26,358 nucleotides of DNA from Rikenella sp031549665 (GTDB lineage Bacteria; Bacteroidota; Bacteroidia; Bacteroidales; Rikenellaceae): the NCBI GenBank assembly GCA_031549665.1, contig JAVBPJ010000009.1, positions 1 through 26,358 of the forward strand. The letters are read 5' to 3'. Numbering within the stretch: position 1 is the stretch's first letter; every line of letters starts with the position of its first letter. The position numbers were made by a program, and so were the translations under genes. The notes beneath the pieces are model-generated. The model was not told the DNA's origin and made no database searches. It saw only the letters and a list, made by a program, of their open reading frames with translations. Below, in pieces: positions 1 through 8,193 of this stretch.

Positions 1-1
1 G

Positions 2-988
2 TTTGAGCCCAACAAGCGCTACCGCCTGAGCGGCATTGTGCTGGATGGCGCCGCGACGACCCTGGACACTTCGACGCCCCGCACGTGGACGCTCACTCCC
101 GTTACGCCGGAGGGCAACACCTACAAAATCAGCACCGCCGAGCAGTTGGCCTGGGTGGCCGACCAGGTGAACAGCGGAACCAATGACTTTTCGGGCAAGA
201 CGCTGGAGTTGCAAAACGACCTGTCGCTGGATTACGCCCCCTGGGTGCCCATTAGCCACGGCACGCCTGCTTTTCTCGGTGTCTTCGACGGAAAGGGATA
301 CACCATCTACGGCATGCATATCGAAGACAATACAGGCGCTAACTCACTTGGCCTGATTGGCGCTTTAAACGGGACGGTCCGGAACGTAACCGTCAGCGGC
401 GGATCGATTAAAGGGGGTTTCGACGCAGGCGCTATTGCCGGCTACGCTTTCTCCGGGTCGCTGATCGAGAATTGCCACAACGACGGCTGCTTGATTGACG
501 GAGCCGGCCTTGCTGGCGGGATAGTTGGTCGCACTTACAGCAACGTGCTGGTTGTTGCCTGCAGCAACAGCGGAAAAGTTTACGGGACATCCGCTTCGGG
601 CGGCATTGTCGGGTGGACTCAGGGAACGATCGCCGTTTGCCTGAATACGGGCGGCCATGTCGGAATAAACCTTCCTTTTGCAGGAATTGCGGGTATAAAT
701 CAGTCCAATATTTATGGTTGCGTCAATACCGGAGTTGATGTGGACTATACCCATGTTGACATGTACATTCAGGGAACCTTATCCGGTTTTGTAACGGTGC
801 ATACCGGCGCCATCCCCATGTGTGGCGGCGGCGCCCGGCCAACGAGTGGCGCAGAACCCACCTCGCTGCTCAATATCGATCAGACGACCCTCGATTTGTT
901 GAACGCCCCCCTCCTCGCAACCACAATAGATTGGCGCTGGGAACTCGCAGCTCCCGGAGCGCTTCCGAGGCCGGTGAAGCTGCCGTAA
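2..988 (+). CDS. GLUG-repeat surface/adhesin-like protein, 5'-truncated by the window edge
   Basis: The frame is open from base 2, with no start needed before the GTG at 38, so this is the C-terminal part of a longer protein ending at TAA 986-988. About nt 120-340 encode a module of the kind that precedes GLUG repeats in Bacteroidota surface proteins (YKISTAEQLAWVADQVNSG, later FDGKGYTIYGM). Nt 420-740 encode four or more GLUG-like units of about 25-30 residues, with recurring GGIVG/GAIAG/AGIAG turns each followed by a C-x-N pattern (ENCHNDG, VACSNSG, AVCLNTG, YGCVNTG). These repeats are expected to form a parallel beta-solenoid in a secreted or surface protein. I see no sorting signal or enzymatic motif in this part. 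Nt 650-790 are visibly more AT-rich than the rest of the window. The missing N-terminus probably carries the signal peptide. Substrate or ligand unknown. Confidence 0.8.
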   Translation, partial: FEPNKRYRLSGIVLDGAATTLDTSTPRTWTLTPVTPEGNTYKISTAEQLAWVADQVNSGTNDFSGKTLELQNDLSLDYAPWVPISHGTPAFLGVFDGKGYTIYGMHIEDNTGANSLGLIGALNGTVRNVTVSGGSIKGGFDAGAIAGYAFSGSLIENCHNDGCLIDGAGLAGGIVGRTYSNVLVVACSNSGKVYGTSASGGIVGWTQGTIAVCLNTGGHVGINLPFAGIAGINQSNIYGCVNTGVDVDYTHVDMYIQGTLSGFVTVHTGAIPMCGGGARPTSGAEPTSLLNIDQTTLDLLNAPLLATTIDWRWELAAPGALPRPVKLP

Positions 989-1010
989 GCGGCGGCGGTC
1001 TGTTTTGCAG

Positions 1011-1045
1011 GGGCGCTCCGGATCTACCCGGGGCGCCCTTTTTTT
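1011..1045 (+). terminator. Intrinsic terminator after the GLUG gene
   Basis: An 11-bp stem (1011-1021 with 1028-1038, one G-T wobble) closes a 6-base loop and runs directly into seven T residues (1039-1045). It starts 22 bases after the stop codon and separates this gene from the next operon. Confidence 0.88.
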
Positions 1046-1075
1046 GTGCCGTACTGCAATCCGGCTGTTTTGCGG

Positions 1076-1107
1076 ATTGAATTTTCGCGCCGAAAATGTT
1101 ACTTTTA
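1076..1107 (+). promoter_or_regulatory. Candidate Bacteroidota-type promoter for the glycosidase-like gene
   Basis: ATTG at 1076-1079 and TACTTTTA at 1100-1107 are 20 bases apart. This resembles the TTTG-N19-TAnnTTTG consensus imperfectly. It follows the terminator and leaves a leader of roughly 30 bases before the ATG at 1143. Confidence 0.35.
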
Positions 1108-1142
1108 CAACTCCGTTACACCGCCCTTAATATCGCCTGACC

Positions 1143-3803
1143 ATGTTCCGAACACGCTTTATCGTCGCCGCCCTGTCTCTGTCGCTTCTTTCGCTGACCG
1201 CCGTCCGTGCGGCCGCCGAAAATAATCCGCCGATCAAGGTGCTTCCCCGAAAAAACTACTTCACCGCCGACGACGGCCGGGCGCAGTTGATCGTTACGGG
1301 AAACAGGATTCCCACGGCCACGCTGGCGGGGAAAAAGATCAAGCTCGAATGGGCCGACAGCAGCCGCAACGAGGGTCCCGCCGCGCGGTTGTACAGCCTG
1401 CCGCTCGACCGCCTGAAAACGGGCGACAATACCCTGGAGGTCCGGGCGGGCGACAGCACCTGGTCGGTACGCCTGACCCTGCTGCCCGCCAAAGCCAACG
1501 GCGTGCAGATCGACTACCTGACCGGCGTGATGCACACCGGAGGGTTGCCGCTGATCCCCTGCGGATTTTACAGCTACTCGCCCTTCCAGTACACCCTGGC
1601 CGAGGAGGAGGCGGTGCGGGGACTCAACCTCCTGTCGCCCTACCAGAACATCGGCGGGCAGCCCCGCGAGGAGCGGCTCGTCTACCTGGATCGCGCCGCC
1701 GCGCTGGGAATGCGCGTGAACTACAACCTGCTTAGCATAGCCGGAGGGGGCGGCGGCGCCCGAGCCGCAACCGCCAACAAACAAGAAAAACTCGACCTGT
1801 TGCGGCAAGAGATCCGCGCACTGAAGGACCACCCCGCCATCCTGTCGTGGTACGTGGCCGACGAACCCGAGGGGCAGGGAATTTCAGTGGAAACCCTCGA
1901 CGAAATCTACCGCATTGTCCGTGAGGAAGACCCCTACCACCCCGTGAGCATCGTGATCATGTCGCCCGTTCCGGCGCGCGCCTATGCCGCCACCTGCGAC
2001 GTGATGATGGTCGACCCCTATCCGGTGCCCAACAGCCCCGCCGTCGACGCCGTTACGGCCGTGCGGGGGCTGCAGCGCGAACTGCGTTACGAAAAGGCGA
2101 TCTGGTATGTGCCGCAAACCTTTGGCGGAGCCGAGTTCTGGTCGCGCGAACCCACTCCGGCCGAAATACGGATGATGACCTGGGGCGCGGCGCTGGAGGG
2201 AGCGCGTGGTTTTCAGGCATTTACCCGCCACGGGTTGAACGGTTTTCCAAAGAATCCCTATATGTGGGAGACCTACGCCAAAACCTGCCGCGAGTTGCAG
2301 GAGCTGACTCCCTTCTTCGAGCGGGGCGCGGTCGCCATACCCCACATGATGGCGAACGAAGGGGTGTTGGCGCGCGAATACCGCCTGGGCGACCAGCGGC
2401 TGCTGGTGCTGCTGAACTCCTCCAGCACCGGGCAGTTCTGCCAGGTAACCCTGAATGAGACTTTCAGCGGCACGATCTGTAATCTGGTGGACAATTCCCG
2501 TTTGGACGTGTTCAACGGAGAAATCAGCGGCATGCTGAACCCGTTCGAGGTGGCCGTGTTCAAACTGTTCGACAACCGGCGGGATGAGCTGAATTTTTCC
2601 GGAAATAATCGCCCCGCCAATCCCAGCAACCGCGTGATTGATCCCAGTTTCGAGTGGGAGTACAGCGTTTCGGGCAACGTTCCGGCGGCTGTCTACGGCC
2701 GGGTGGGGCAGGATCGAGGAGCCACCTACGCCATCGATTCGCGGGTGGCCTACCACGGCGACCATTCGCTGCGCATGATCTCGCCGGAAGCGGGGGCGGG
2801 TACGGCGGTGCAGTTCTACCCCCTGCCGCTCCAACTGGGCAAAAGCTACCGGATGACCGTGTGGGCGAAAGCCGACCCCGAATCGCTCAAACAGCTTGGC
2901 GAGGGCGAAAAAATGACCTTCCGCATGGCCCTGAACGGAGTGGCCGAACAGGAGTGCGAACTCACCGACCAGTGGCAATGCTACACGCTGATGGGAACCT
3001 ACCAAACCGCCGTGCGGGATGGCCGGGGATTGATGCCCTCGGTGGCATTCACCGGACGGGGACGCGCCTGGTTCGACCTGGTGGAGGTGGTTCCCGACAT
3101 GGATTTTATCATCACCCCTGATTCCGAAAATCCGCGCACTTTCCGTGTGGCGATGGAAAAATACATCGACGGCGGTACCATCTATTACACCTTGGACGGC
3201 AGCGAACCCACCGAAAAATCGGACATTTACAGCGGCAAACCGTTGATGGTGAGCGACGTGCGCACGGTAAAAGCGCGGGTCGTTGGGCCCGACGGCAAAC
3301 GCTACGGCGTTACCGAACAACTGGTGGCCGCCCACAAGGCGATCGGCGCGAGGGTTACCTACCTGCAGCCCTATAAAAAGTATACCGGCGGCGGCGACAC
3401 GGCCCTCGTCGACGGTGTGGTGGCGGCCCTGCGCTACACCGACAAGGCGTGGCAGGGGTTCATCGGCAACGACCTGGAGGCGGTGATCGACCTGGGCGAA
3501 TCCACCCCGATCCGCCGCATCAGTTCGTTCTACTTCCACTCGCAGTCGGACTGGATCCTTCCGCCCCGCTCGGTGGAATACCTGATTTCGGACGACGGGC
3601 AGGCGTTCGAGTCGCTCGGGGTGATCGATCTGGGCGAGGTGAAACCCGAGCCGCCCCACAAAGTTCCCGCCGTGTGGGAGGGGGCCGGGCGCACGGCGCG
3701 CTACATCAAAGTGATCGCCCGCCGGAACGACAAAATGCCCGAAGGCTTCAACGGCGCGGGCGATCCCGCCTGGCTCTTTGCGGACGAAGTGGTTGTCGAA
3801 TAA
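1143..3803 (+). CDS. Secreted multidomain glycoside-hydrolase-like protein (TIM barrel, CBM-like, chitobiase C-terminal, F5/8C)
   Basis: 886 aa. Residues 1-25 form a signal peptide (MFRTRFIVAALSLSLLSLTA, then VRAAA). About 30-115 is a beta-rich N-terminal region. About 120-400 reads as a (beta/alpha)8 glycosidase-like barrel with SWYVADEPEG at 236-244 and a candidate acidic residue, Glu241. A second catalytic acid is not obvious to me. About 497-655 resembles a CBM4/9 jelly roll (FEW, SLRM, YRMTVWAKAD, WFDLVEV). About 660-730 matches the chitobiase/beta-hexosaminidase C-terminal type (GTIYYTLDGSEPT). About 735-886 resembles F5/8 type C (discoidin; AVIDLG, RYIKV). The last two modules together are common at the end of Bacteroidota GH20 enzymes, but this barrel is not evidently GH20. 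It probably acts in the periplasm or at the outer membrane on a glycan; substrate unknown. It is 21 bases ahead of truA. Family assignment of the barrel is uncertain. Confidence 0.8.
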   Translation: MFRTRFIVAALSLSLLSLTAVRAAAENNPPIKVLPRKNYFTADDGRAQLIVTGNRIPTATLAGKKIKLEWADSSRNEGPAARLYSLPLDRLKTGDNTLEVRAGDSTWSVRLTLLPAKANGVQIDYLTGVMHTGGLPLIPCGFYSYSPFQYTLAEEEAVRGLNLLSPYQNIGGQPREERLVYLDRAAALGMRVNYNLLSIAGGGGGARAATANKQEKLDLLRQEIRALKDHPAILSWYVADEPEGQGISVETLDEIYRIVREEDPYHPVSIVIMSPVPARAYAATCDVMMVDPYPVPNSPAVDAVTAVRGLQRELRYEKAIWYVPQTFGGAEFWSREPTPAEIRMMTWGAALEGARGFQAFTRHGLNGFPKNPYMWETYAKTCRELQELTPFFERGAVAIPHMMANEGVLAREYRLGDQRLLVLLNSSSTGQFCQVTLNETFSGTICNLVDNSRLDVFNGEISGMLNPFEVAVFKLFDNRRDELNFSGNNRPANPSNRVIDPSFEWEYSVSGNVPAAVYGRVGQDRGATYAIDSRVAYHGDHSLRMISPEAGAGTAVQFYPLPLQLGKSYRMTVWAKADPESLKQLGEGEKMTFRMALNGVAEQECELTDQWQCYTLMGTYQTAVRDGRGLMPSVAFTGRGRAWFDLVEVVPDMDFIITPDSENPRTFRVAMEKYIDGGTIYYTLDGSEPTEKSDIYSGKPLMVSDVRTVKARVVGPDGKRYGVTEQLVAAHKAIGARVTYLQPYKKYTGGGDTALVDGVVAALRYTDKAWQGFIGNDLEAVIDLGESTPIRRISSFYFHSQSDWILPPRSVEYLISDDGQAFESLGVIDLGEVKPEPPHKVPAVWEGAGRTARYIKVIARRNDKMPEGFNGAGDPAWLFADEVVVE

Positions 3804-3808
3804 TTTGC

Positions 3809-3816
3809 TACCTTAG
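3809..3816 (+). promoter_or_regulatory. Possible -7 element for truA
   Basis: TACCTTAG, preceded by TTTGC, matches five of the six fixed positions of the Bacteroidota -7 element. It lies only 8 bases before the truA start, so a transcript from it would be almost leaderless. No matching -33 TTTG is seen at 19-20 bases. Confidence 0.3.
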
Positions 3817-3824
3817 CGGCCACT

Positions 3825-4577
3825 ATGGAGATCCAGCCCGTTCACCGTTATTTTTTGGAGTGTTCCTACTTGGGAACAGCCTACAACGGCTGGCAGCGCC
3901 AACCCAACGCCCCCAGCGTGCAGCAAACCCTGGAGGAGGCTCTGGGTACGCTGCTGGGCGAGCCGTGCGAGGCGGTGGGGGCCGGACGTACCGACACCGG
4001 CGTACACGCGGCCTTTGCGGTGGCCCATTTCGACACGGGCGCCGATGCGAAAAAGACCACCTCCGAGGCCTTCCTGTACCACCTGAACTCGCTGTTGCCC
4101 AAAGACATCGCCGTGCGGAAAATCTATTCCGTGGCGGATGAAAAACACGCCCGTTTCGATGCCCGCCGCCGCGAGTACAAGTACTACATCACCACGGTGA
4201 AAGACCCTTTTTGCGTCCACACGGCGTGGCTTTTCACCCAGCCGCTCAACCTCGACGCCATGCAAACCGCCGCCGTGTCGCTGATGCGGTACGAGGATTT
4301 CACCTCGTTCAGCAAGCTCCACTCCGACAACAAAACCAACCGTTGCACCATTTACGGAGCCAACTGGCGGGCCGAGGGCAACCGGCTGGTGTTCACCATT
4401 GCCGCCGACCGCTTTTTGCGGGGCATGGTGCGCGGCATTGTCGGCACGCTGGTCGACGTGGGGCGCGGCAAGCTGACCCCCGCCCAGTTTTGCGGCATTA
4501 TCGAAAAACAACAACGTTCCGAAGCGAGTGCGCAGGCACCCGCCCACGGACTCTTTTTGAACGATATTCAATACTAA
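3825..4577 (+). CDS. truA: tRNA pseudouridine(38-40) synthase TruA
   Basis: 250 aa, normal for TruA. The enzyme isomerises uridines 38, 39 and 40 in the anticodon arm of many tRNAs, in the cytoplasm. The signature GAGRTDTGVHA (about residues 52-62) contains the catalytic aspartate, Asp57. The N-terminal YLGTAYNGWQRQPN and the late FLRGMVRGIVGTLVDVGRG are also typical of the family. The ATG at 3825 gives the expected N-terminus (MEIQPVHRYFLECSYLGTAY). The gene lies between the secreted glycosidase-like protein and pepD with short gaps (21 and 13 bases), so it is probably co-transcribed. No functional link to either neighbour is apparent. Confidence 0.96.
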   Translation: MEIQPVHRYFLECSYLGTAYNGWQRQPNAPSVQQTLEEALGTLLGEPCEAVGAGRTDTGVHAAFAVAHFDTGADAKKTTSEAFLYHLNSLLPKDIAVRKIYSVADEKHARFDARRREYKYYITTVKDPFCVHTAWLFTQPLNLDAMQTAAVSLMRYEDFTSFSKLHSDNKTNRCTIYGANWRAEGNRLVFTIAADRFLRGMVRGIVGTLVDVGRGKLTPAQFCGIIEKQQRSEASAQAPAHGLFLNDIQY

Positions 4578-4590
4578 ATTTTTTTGCAAG

Positions 4591-6030
4591 ATGAATGCTA
4601 TTAAAAACTTAGACCCCAAAGGATTGTGGGGTCAATTCGCTGAAATTTGCGCCATCCCGCACCCCTCGAAACACGAGGAAAAAATGGCCCGCTATGTGAT
4701 CGGTTTTGCCGACCGCCTGGGGCTTTCGTGGCGGCAGGACGAGGCCGGGAACGTGGTGGTTCGCAAGCCCGCCACGGCAGGTTACGAGTCGCACCCGGCG
4801 GTGATCCTGCAGGCCCACCTGGACATGGTGCCGCAAAAGAACAGCGACACCACGTTCAACTTCGAAACCGACCCGATCCAACCCTACGTGGACGGCGAGT
4901 GGGTGAAGGCGCGCGGAACCACCCTCGGGGCCGACAACGGCATCGGCGTGGCCGCCATGCTGGCCGTGCTGGAGTCGTCCGGACTGCAACACCCCCCGCT
5001 TGAGTGCCTGTTCACCATCGACGAAGAGACCGGACTCACCGGAGTCAACCAACTGGCCGCCGGCATGCTGGAGGGAAAAATACTGATCAACCTCGATTCG
5101 GAAGACGAGGGCGAACTCTACGTCGGATGCGCCGGCGCGGTCAACGTAACCGGAGAATACGACTACAAAGAGGAGTCGACCCCCGACGACTGCGTGGGCT
5201 ACGAACTTTTCCTACGCGGCTTCAAGGGGGGGCACTCGGGCCTTGAGATCAACCTGCAGCGCGGCAATGCCACCAAGTTGTTGATGCGTTTTCTGTTGGC
5301 GCACCCTGCGTGGCGCATCTCGACGATCGACGCGGGGGGCCTGCGCAACGCCATTCCGCGCGAAGCCCGCGCGGTGGTGGCCGTCCCGAAAGCCGACACC
5401 GAGCTGCTTCTTCAGGAAGTACAGAAATATGAAGCCACCCTGCAGCACGAGTTCAGGGCCGTGGAAGACTCGATCCGTTTCTCGGCCGAACTGAAAAAAG
5501 CCCCCGCCATTGTGGTTTCCGCCGAGTTTCAGGGGCGTTTCGTGGCGGCCATGATCGCCATGCCGAACGGCGTGATGCGCATGAGCGACACCGTTCCCGG
5601 GCTGGTCGAAACCTCGACCAACATGTCGCGGGTCGAACTCGGAGTCGGCAAAGCCTCGGTGCTGTTTATGGTACGCTGCATGGTCAACTACGGAAAACCG
5701 CAGGTGGTGGATATGATCCGCTCGGTGATCACCCTCTCGGGCGGCAAAACGGTCGCTCAGGGCGATTACGACGGCTGGGCCCCCAACCCCGACTCGGCGA
5801 TCCTGAAAACCATGCAGGGCGTTTACAAAACGCTGTACGGCAAAACGCCCGAAGTGAAAGCCATCCACGCCGGACTGGAGTGCGGCATCCTCGGGGCCAA
5901 GTATCCGGGCCTGGACATGATTTCGTTTGGCCCGACGATCCGTTTCCCGCACTCGCCGGACGAAAAGGTGAACATCGCCACGGTCGGCAAATTCTGGAAC
6001 TTCCTGGTCGAAACGCTGAAAGCGGTCTGA
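4591..6030 (+). CDS. pepD: Cytosol nonspecific dipeptidase (M20 family, PepD-like)
   Basis: 479 aa, the usual PepD length. It hydrolyses a broad range of dipeptides, including Xaa-His, with a two-metal centre. Visible metal/catalytic motifs of peptidase family M20 are QAHLDMV (His76, Asp78), GADNGIGVAAM (bridging Asp115), DEETGLTG (catalytic Glu145 and the adjacent Glu146), NLDSEDEGEL (Asp169), and a C-terminal His in FPHSPDE (about 454). A lid/dimerisation segment lies between. No signal peptide, so cytoplasmic. The truA stop overlaps a TAAATTTT stretch at 4575-4582 that could be a weak -7 element. Otherwise the gene is the third of an apparent operon and is followed by a hairpin terminator. 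Confidence 0.95.
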   Translation: MNAIKNLDPKGLWGQFAEICAIPHPSKHEEKMARYVIGFADRLGLSWRQDEAGNVVVRKPATAGYESHPAVILQAHLDMVPQKNSDTTFNFETDPIQPYVDGEWVKARGTTLGADNGIGVAAMLAVLESSGLQHPPLECLFTIDEETGLTGVNQLAAGMLEGKILINLDSEDEGELYVGCAGAVNVTGEYDYKEESTPDDCVGYELFLRGFKGGHSGLEINLQRGNATKLLMRFLLAHPAWRISTIDAGGLRNAIPREARAVVAVPKADTELLLQEVQKYEATLQHEFRAVEDSIRFSAELKKAPAIVVSAEFQGRFVAAMIAMPNGVMRMSDTVPGLVETSTNMSRVELGVGKASVLFMVRCMVNYGKPQVVDMIRSVITLSGGKTVAQGDYDGWAPNPDSAILKTMQGVYKTLYGKTPEVKAIHAGLECGILGAKYPGLDMISFGPTIRFPHSPDEKVNIATVGKFWNFLVETLKAV

Positions 6031-6058
6031 TCCGACGACGAAACCTCCGCAAGCAAAA

Positions 6059-6091
6059 GCGAGCCGGAACACGCCACGTGTTCCGGCTCGC
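6059..6091 (-). terminator. Hairpin terminator between convergent pepD and the acyltransferase gene
   Basis: A perfect 14-bp stem (6059-6072 with 6078-6091) encloses GCCAC. Read on the minus strand the stem is followed by TTTT, so it best fits termination of the leftward fabD/acyltransferase transcript. On the plus strand the sequence after it is not T-rich, but the stem may still end the pepD transcript. Confidence 0.75.
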
Positions 6092-6118
6092 CCGTTAATA
6101 CGGCGTCTTGCAAGCGCG

Positions 6119-7165
6119 TCAGGCCCTTACAAAGAGGCCCTTGCGGTAGAGCGGCCAGGTGAACAGCAGGCACACCAGCGCCATCAACACGGAGTAGAGC
6201 AGCGAGGCGACCGCGGGCGAAGCCTGGCAACTGCGGAAAAATTCGTACACGGCCTGCGTTACTCCCAGCAGGGAGAATGTCCGGCCGAGCAGGATCGAGA
6301 TCACGTAGATCCACAGGCTGTTGGTTCCGGCAACCACGAAAAGTTTGGCCCATCCCTGCGCGCGCAGGTGGTCGATCACCACCGAAAGCAGGCTCCACAG
6401 CACCATGGCGATACCGGCCGTGAACAGGATGTAGCTCCCGTTCCACAGGGGTTTCGACATGGGCCACAGGTAGTTCCAGCCCCATCCGGCGAATCCGACC
6501 AGCAGGCCGAATCCCAACATGGGCAAGGCTCCCGTTTCCACATTGTTCCGGGCCACAATCCGTCCCGAAAGGTAGCCCAGCAGCACGGTGGCCGTGGCCG
6601 AGACGGTACTCAGAACGCCCTCGGGGTCGAACCTGGGCGTGTACATGTGGTTCGCGCCGAGGATTTGAAGATCGATCCGGGCTACGATTCCTTCGCCCTG
6701 CGTGTAGATCAGCAGCCAGTAGCCGCCCACAAGCACCAGCAGCCCCACGAACATCCGCCAGCTTTTGGACGAGCCGCGGATGATGATGGCGGCCAGCAGA
6801 CCGCTCACGGCGATGCGTTGCAGCACGCCGGAAAAACGAAGCGAGTGGAACGGTTCCTGAAAGGGGAACCAGTTCAGTAGCAGTCCCACCGCGCAAAGGA
6901 CGAGTACCCTGCGGATTACGCGGCCCCAAAATCTTCCGCCCGACCCGCCGCCGTTTTGGCCCGAAAGCCACATGGAGGCCCCGGCCGCGAACAGGAAGAA
7001 GGGGAAAGCCAGGTCGGCCATCGTAACGCCCGTCCAGCCTGCGTGTTGCAGGCAACCGAACACCGAGGGGCCGGTTTGGTTGTTCACCAAAATCATCAGC
7101 AGGATAGCGACTCCGCGGAAAACGTCCAGCGAAACGCAACGGCCGTGTTTAGAGCCGGCAGTCAT
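6119..7165 (-). CDS. NagX/DUF5009-like membrane acyltransferase (heparan-alpha-glucosaminide N-acetyltransferase-like)
   Basis: 348 aa, highly hydrophobic with about ten membrane segments. The N-terminus SLDVFRGVAILLMILVNN is the hallmark start of this integral-membrane acyltransferase family (COG4299, related to HGSNAT). It is followed by a loop with GWTGVTMADLAFPFFLFAAG. Family members are thought to move an acetyl or other acyl group across the membrane onto a sugar; the substrate cannot be read from sequence. The ATG at 7165 gives a short polar N-terminus before the first helix. The gene starts 13 bases after the fabD stop on the same strand, so the two are probably co-transcribed. This places an acyl-transferring membrane protein behind an acyl-CoA/ACP enzyme, a link that is suggestive only. 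Confidence 0.85.
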   Translation of the reverse strand: MTAGSKHGRCVSLDVFRGVAILLMILVNNQTGPSVFGCLQHAGWTGVTMADLAFPFFLFAAGASMWLSGQNGGGSGGRFWGRVIRRVLVLCAVGLLLNWFPFQEPFHSLRFSGVLQRIAVSGLLAAIIIRGSSKSWRMFVGLLVLVGGYWLLIYTQGEGIVARIDLQILGANHMYTPRFDPEGVLSTVSATATVLLGYLSGRIVARNNVETGALPMLGFGLLVGFAGWGWNYLWPMSKPLWNGSYILFTAGIAMVLWSLLSVVIDHLRAQGWAKLFVVAGTNSLWIYVISILLGRTFSLLGVTQAVYEFFRSCQASPAVASLLYSVLMALVCLLFTWPLYRKGLFVRA

Positions 7166-7178
7166 GGCGTGAAGGGAT

Positions 7179-8063
7179 TTAGAGGGTCTGTTTCGATTCG
7201 CAAACGGCTTCGCGGTCCACCTTTTTGATCAATCCGGCCAGTACGTTGCCTGGGCCCAGTTCGGTGAACGAGGTGGCGCCTGCGGCCAGCATGTTTTGCG
7301 CGGTCTGCGTCCAGCGTACCGGAGCGGTGAGCTGGGCGATCAGGTTGGCCTTGATCTGTGCGGGATCGGTATAGGGTTTCGCGTCGACGTTTTGGAAAAC
7401 GGGACAGACGGGGGCGTTGAATTGCGCGGCCTGGATGGCGGCTTCGAGTTCGACCCGCGCAGGTTCCATCAGCGGCGAGTGAAAAGCGCCGCCCACGTTG
7501 AGTTTCAGGGCGCGTTTGGCACCGGCCGCCGTGAGCGCTTCGCACGCTTTGTCGACCCCGGCGATGCTGCCCGAAATAACCAGTTGGCCGGGGCAGTTGT
7601 AGTTGGCCGGAACCACCACCTCGGGGATCGAGGCGCAGATCTCTTCCACCTTGGCGTCGTCCAGTCCCAGGATGGCGGCCATGGTCGAGGGCTCTTTTTC
7701 GCAGGCTTTTTGCATGGCCATGGCCCGTTTGCTCACCAGCGTAAGACCCTCTTCGAACGAGAGCGCGCCGGCGGCCACCAGGGCGCTGAATTCACCCAGC
7801 GAGTGGCCGGCGGTCATCTCGGGTTTGAAATCGGCGCCGAGCGACTTGGCCAAAATAACCGAATGAAGGAAAATGGCGGGCTGGGTAACTTTGGTCTGCT
7901 TGAGCTCTTCGTCGGTGCCGGCGAACATAATGTCGGTGATGCGGAATCCGAGGATTTCGTTGGCCTTTTCGAAAAGCGCTTTGGCTTCGGGAACGTTGTC
8001 GTAGAGTTCTTTGCCCATCCCTACAAATTGGGCGCCCTGTCCGGGGAAAACGTATGCTTTCAT
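7179..8063 (-). CDS. fabD: Malonyl-CoA:ACP transacylase FabD
   Basis: 294 aa. It transfers malonyl from CoA to acyl carrier protein, the entry step of type II fatty-acid elongation, in the cytoplasm. Seen: the N-terminal oxyanion motif FPGQGAQ (about 6-12), the nucleophile motif AGHSLGEFSAL (Ser88), Arg113 in SKRAMAMQ, and the catalytic His195 in GGAFHSPLM. I chose the ATG at 8063 (MKAYVFPGQGAQ). A longer open frame reaches 8117, but its extra 18 residues are not family-like and run through the promoter region. It is followed after 13 bases by the NagX-like gene and diverges from the GH2-like gene. Confidence 0.96.
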   Translation of the reverse strand: MKAYVFPGQGAQFVGMGKELYDNVPEAKALFEKANEILGFRITDIMFAGTDEELKQTKVTQPAIFLHSVILAKSLGADFKPEMTAGHSLGEFSALVAAGALSFEEGLTLVSKRAMAMQKACEKEPSTMAAILGLDDAKVEEICASIPEVVVPANYNCPGQLVISGSIAGVDKACEALTAAGAKRALKLNVGGAFHSPLMEPARVELEAAIQAAQFNAPVCPVFQNVDAKPYTDPAQIKANLIAQLTAPVRWTQTAQNMLAAGATSFTELGPGNVLAGLIKKVDREAVCESKQTL

Positions 8064-8095
8064 TCGATGGATTGTTTGGTTTTCAGATTGTAATG

Positions 8096-8103
8096 CAAAG
8101 ATA
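8096..8103 (-). promoter_or_regulatory. -7 promoter element for fabD
   Basis: On the minus strand this reads TATCTTTG, a perfect match to TAnnTTTG. It is about 32 bases upstream of the fabD ATG. No good TTTG is found 19-20 bases further upstream. A small CCCG-GTCAT-CGGG palindrome (8119-8131) lies between this element and the divergent promoter. Confidence 0.7.
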
Positions 8104-8136
8104 CAACTATTTCGCAAACCCGGTCATCGGGCCCTC

Positions 8137-8168
8137 CTTGAGGCTGTGGCGAAAAAACGCTATATTTG
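8137..8168 (+). promoter_or_regulatory. Promoter for the GH2-like/plsC/parEC/aroK/mqnP run
   Basis: CTTG at 8137-8140, 20 bases, then TATATTTG at 8161-8168 (a perfect TAnnTTTG). It leaves about 25 bases to the ATG at 8194. No other convincing promoter is seen before the downstream genes, whose gaps are mostly under 20 bases. Confidence 0.68.
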
Positions 8169-8193
8169 TGCCGCTATTCCTTTTTCCTGTATT

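Noticed and set aside
8011..8193. Upstream extension of the GH2-like protein (61 extra codons)
   Set aside because: It crosses the divergent promoter and the fabD start. The ATG at 8194 gives a clean signal peptide.
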